Of a DNA stretch of 7,818 nucleotides, positions 5,541 through 7,818 are shown in pieces. How positions within the stretch are numbered: position 1 is the first letter of the stretch; each line of letters starts with the position of its first letter. The notes beneath the pieces were generated by a model. The model worked only from the letters and a program-made list of their open reading frames with translations, was not told the origin of the DNA and made no database searches. This stretch comes from an uncultured Eubacteriaceae bacterium (lineage in GTDB: Bacteria; Bacillota; Clostridia; Lachnospirales; CAG-274), in assembly GCA_947565475.1 (NCBI GenBank), contig CANOGI010000096.1, positions 1 to 7,818 of the forward strand, in the 5' to 3' direction. The position numbers were made by a program, and so were the translations under genes.

Positions 5541-5772
5541 TTTTTATCATCTCATCGCCAAAAAAATAAAATCTATACTAAGCGAATTTAAAAATAAACT
5601 AAAAGAGCTAAACAAAAATTATTTTTATAAAATGGCAGATGGAAAACATGGCTTACGCCAACAGATGGCAATTAAAAAATGTTTTTACACACCAGACTTG
5701 TTTATTTTCTGGTTTGTTGACTATTATGATAACGCTGTGTATTTTGCCGCTTTTAATTTCTTATATGTATAA
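5536..5772 (+). other. Open frame, possible gene relic (part 2)
   Basis: A 78-codon stretch without stop, overlapping the previous frame by 5 bases in a +1 register. It reads protein-like: a Lys/Glu helix (AKKIKSILSEFKNKLKELNK), then MADGKHGLRQQMAIKK and an aromatic-rich tail with FIFWFVDYYDNAVYFAAF. The only ATG (5632) leaves 46 residues and has no ribosome binding site. The mixed polar and aromatic make-up is less like random AT-rich translation than most shadows here. It may be a decayed or truncated gene; no family recognised. Confidence 0.22.
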
Positions 5773-5812
5773 AGCTAAAATTTGATTTCCCCTGTAAACA
5801 ATGGTTTAAGTA

Positions 5813-5841
5813 TTGTAAAAATGTATATTTTATGATATGAT
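5813..5841 (+). promoter_or_regulatory. Sigma-A-type promoter of the glycosyltransferase gene
   Basis: TTGTAA (5813-5818), 17-base spacer and TATGAT (5836-5841) with an extended TGA. Start expected near 5848. This leaves a leader of about 38 nt to the ATG at 5886 and argues against the upstream TTG at 5856. Confidence 0.7.
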
Positions 5842-5885
5842 TACGTTACAAGTTCTTGCGATTCTATTTAAGGAGTATACCAATT

Positions 5886-6992
5886 ATGGAAATAAGCTTC
5901 AGGTCAAGTGATTTAAATAATATTAAGGATTTGCGGATTTTAAAAAACGACGACAGGAATGGAATATACATAAGTATTATTATTCCCTGTTATAACGTGG
6001 AAAATTACATTGATAGATGTATGCGGTCCGTGGTAAATCAAACTATAGGGTTAGAGCATTTGCAAATTATAGCAATCAACGATGCCTCTACTGATAATAC
6101 TCTTTCAAAGTTAATGGAGTGGAAAGAGCGTTTTAAAAAAGAAATTACTGTTATCTCATATGACGAGAACTTGCGTCAGGGAGGGGCGAGAAATATCGGA
6201 ATGCAGTGCGCCGACGGGGAGTATTTCGGCTTTGTCGACTCAGACGACTGGATTGAGCCCGATATGTATGAGAAACTTTACGAAAAGACAAAAGAGAAAA
6301 AATACGATGTCATAAGAGGAAAATTTATAAGGGAACATTTTGAGAGGGAAAAAGAGGTTAATAATGACAAGCGCCATGACGTGTCATATGAGTTTGAGAC
6401 AAAAGACGGGTGGTATATTTACGATACCCCAGACGTCGGCTACAATGGCGAAATCGGTGGAATCTGGACGGCTATTTACCGTAAAGAGCTTATTTTGGAA
6501 AACGAGGTCTGGTTTCCCGATAACATAGCTTATGAGGATAACTATTGGGGCTCCATATTAAATCTATATACGAAAAACACATATATCGTCGACAAAATCG
6601 TTTATCATTATTTTATTAACAACTGCTCCACCGTTACGGAAAAAAACGCTTTTCATCAGCTTGACAGACTCAATATAGAAGTTCTTAAAGTTGAGGAATA
6701 TAAACGAAGAGGCGCTTTCGACGCCCTTTATACTAAACTGGAGCTGGAGTTCATAAAATTGTTTTATTTAAACACTTTATATATAATATTCACTCGTTTT
6801 GACTTTATCCCCGATATTTATGGATTTATGAAATACAAGATATATTTATATTTCCCGAATTTTATGGAAAACCCCGGAATATCCGAGTTTACGCAAAGAG
6901 AACAGCTTCTCCTCTCCTTACTTGAAATTCCCCGTATTTTAAGCGTGGACGACCTTAACAGGATTAAAATCGCTTATTTAAAAACTTTCTAA
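5886..6992 (+). CDS. Family 2 (GT-A fold) glycosyltransferase
   Basis: A 368-residue protein. The GT2 domain shows the nucleotide-binding strand ISIIIPCYNVENYIDRC (29-45), the INDASTDNT loop (64-72), RQGGARNIGM (97-106) and the metal-binding DSDD (118-121). An ED pair (217-218, in AYEDNYWG) fits the catalytic base of this group. It transfers a sugar from a nucleotide donor, probably to a lipid-linked or cell-surface glycan; donor and acceptor cannot be told. About 28 residues precede the domain, and the C-terminal 120 residues are hydrophobic and aromatic without a clear membrane helix, so it is likely cytoplasmic or membrane-associated. The ATG at 5886 is chosen over the in-frame TTG at 5856 because AGGAG (5871-5875) sits 10 bases before it. 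It is expressed alone; serS follows after 250 bp with its own promoter. Confidence 0.93.
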   Translation: MEISFRSSDLNNIKDLRILKNDDRNGIYISIIIPCYNVENYIDRCMRSVVNQTIGLEHLQIIAINDASTDNTLSKLMEWKERFKKEITVISYDENLRQGGARNIGMQCADGEYFGFVDSDDWIEPDMYEKLYEKTKEKKYDVIRGKFIREHFEREKEVNNDKRHDVSYEFETKDGWYIYDTPDVGYNGEIGGIWTAIYRKELILENEVWFPDNIAYEDNYWGSILNLYTKNTYIVDKIVYHYFINNCSTVTEKNAFHQLDRLNIEVLKVEEYKRRGAFDALYTKLELEFIKLFYLNTLYIIFTRFDFIPDIYGFMKYKIYLYFPNFMENPGISEFTQREQLLLSLLEIPRILSVDDLNRIKIAYLKTF

Positions 6993-7021
6993 AACACAGT
7001 AAAACTCTCATAAAAATTTGT

Positions 7022-7059
7022 TTAGAAAAATTTCTTTATAAATATTGAAATTTTTCTAA
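7022..7059. repeat. 13-bp perfect inverted repeat between the glycosyltransferase and serS
   Basis: TTAGAAAAATTTC (7022-7034) and GAAATTTTTCTAA (7047-7059) with a 12-base loop. It is nearly all A and T and has no following T-run on the plus strand, so it is at best a weak terminator for the glycosyltransferase. Its right arm covers the serS -35 box, so it could also be an operator. Confidence 0.5.
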
Positions 7060-7072
7060 TGTGTGGTAAAAT
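7045..7072 (+). promoter_or_regulatory. Sigma-A-type promoter of serS
   Basis: TTGAAA (7045-7050), 16-base spacer and TAAAAT (7067-7072). Start expected near 7079, giving a leader of about 160 nt. The leader shows no T-box core motif (AGGGTGGNACCGCG) and no terminator, unlike many Firmicute serS genes. Confidence 0.6.
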
Positions 7073-7241
7073 AACAGATGACGTTATAAACGTTAAGACA
7101 CATTTTAAATTCGCGGGTATACAAAGGGCGGCTATATCTATTCGCTGTTTTGCCACAGACGCGCTTTTAAAAGATTTTAAACGGACGATGGAAAAAAACC
7201 TTTGACGTCTTCTTTCGCCCGTAAATGGGAGGAATTTTATA

Positions 7242-7818
7242 ATGTTAGATGTAAAAAGATTCAGGACAGACTTCGAGGGAATAAAAAAAGCCCTCGCGAA
7301 AAGGAACAAGGAATATAACCTTGACGGTTTTTTAGAACTCGACAACAAAAGACGTTCTCTCTTGGGCGAGGTTGAGGAACTTAAAAATAAACAAAACGTA
7401 GCGTCAAAACAGATTCCCGCCCTTAAAAAAGAGGGAAAAGACACAACGGAGCTTATGAGTGAGATGAAAGCTATTTCCGATAAAGTAAAAGAGCTTGACT
7501 CTCAGGTTAAAGAAACAGACGAGCAAATAAAAGACTTTCTTTTAAGTATACCGAATACCCCAAACGAGCTTGTTCCTGACGGGGCGGACGATTCATGGAA
7601 CCTTGAGATGAGGAAATGGGGAGAACCGACTAAGTTTGACTTTGAGCCTAAACCTCATTGGGAAATTGGAGAGAAATATGATATTTTAGACCCCGCCACG
7701 GCTGCTAAAATCACCGGGACAAGATTTACCGTTTATAAAGGTCTTGGAGCGAGACTTGAAAGAGCCATAATAAATTTTATGCTCGATACTCACGTGGATA
7801 AACACGGCTACACCGAGG
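7242..7818 (+). CDS. serS: Serine--tRNA ligase, N-terminal part (runs off the window)
   Basis: The first 192 residues of about 425 are present. The start MLDVKRFRTDFEGIKKALAK is the classic SerRS N-terminus, followed by the long charged helical arm (about 27-100; KRRSLLGEVEELKNKQN and onward) that forms the antiparallel coiled coil gripping the long variable arm of tRNA-Ser. The family landmark IPNTPNELVPDG (104-115) and the start of the class II catalytic domain (KFDFEPKPHWEIGE, then DPATAAKITGTRFTVYKGLGARLERAIINFM) follow. The enzyme charges tRNA-Ser with serine in the cytoplasm. The ATG at 7242 has GGGAGG (7227-7232) 9 bases upstream. Motifs 2 and 3 lie beyond the window. A minus-strand frame at 7022-7444 is a shadow of this gene and its leader. 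Confidence 0.97.
   Translation, partial: MLDVKRFRTDFEGIKKALAKRNKEYNLDGFLELDNKRRSLLGEVEELKNKQNVASKQIPALKKEGKDTTELMSEMKAISDKVKELDSQVKETDEQIKDFLLSIPNTPNELVPDGADDSWNLEMRKWGEPTKFDFEPKPHWEIGEKYDILDPATAAKITGTRFTVYKGLGARLERAIINFMLDTHVDKHGYTE

Noticed and set aside
7059..7205. 48-codon plus-strand frame upstream of serS
   Set aside because: It begins upstream of the expected serS transcription start, overlaps the promoter's -10 box, and has no ribosome binding site.

Overview
The window looks like an AT-rich chromosomal segment from a Clostridia-type Bacillota. This rests on strong AGGAGG-like ribosome binding sites, sigma-A promoters, some TTG starts, intrinsic terminators, and a yebC and serS of Firmicutes type. 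The genus cannot be read from the sequence. Position 1 falls exactly where a dispersed repeat begins in its second copy, so this may be a contig end.

Layout. (1) 1-1834: a minus-strand oligosaccharide flippase (57-1574) with a hairpin repeat directly after its stop. Its 5' leader holds a 163-bp MITE-like element (1672-1834) carrying an intrinsic terminator that points toward the flippase; the likely promoter lies beyond it (1861-1889). (2) 1920-3232: a minus-strand two-gene membrane-protein operon, DUF4234 then DUF2752, with a good promoter, two related GTATAC-centred dyads that look like operators, and a strong terminator. (3) 3331-4336: yebC on the plus strand, preceded by three copies of a GGTGTTTCC repeat next to its promoter, and ended by a two-way terminator shared with a small XRE regulator on the minus strand (4319-4558). 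(4) 4559-5885: 1.3 kb with no confident gene. It contains a promoter-plus-operator dyad, a second copy of the end repeat inside a 131-bp structured element with its own promoter, and two open frames that may be relics. (5) 5886-7818: a family 2 glycosyltransferase, then the start of serS, which runs off the window.

The flippase and the glycosyltransferase suggest surface polysaccharide assembly, but they are 4 kb apart on opposite strands and are not one operon. yebC and serS are housekeeping genes. The most notable content is non-coding: several small self-complementary elements and operator-like dyads between ordinary genes. I see no tRNA, rRNA, CRISPR array, transposase or known defence system. 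The best candidates for something undescribed are the structured element at 5083-5259 and the XRE regulator whose intergenic dyad sits inside a promoter facing the gene-free stretch.
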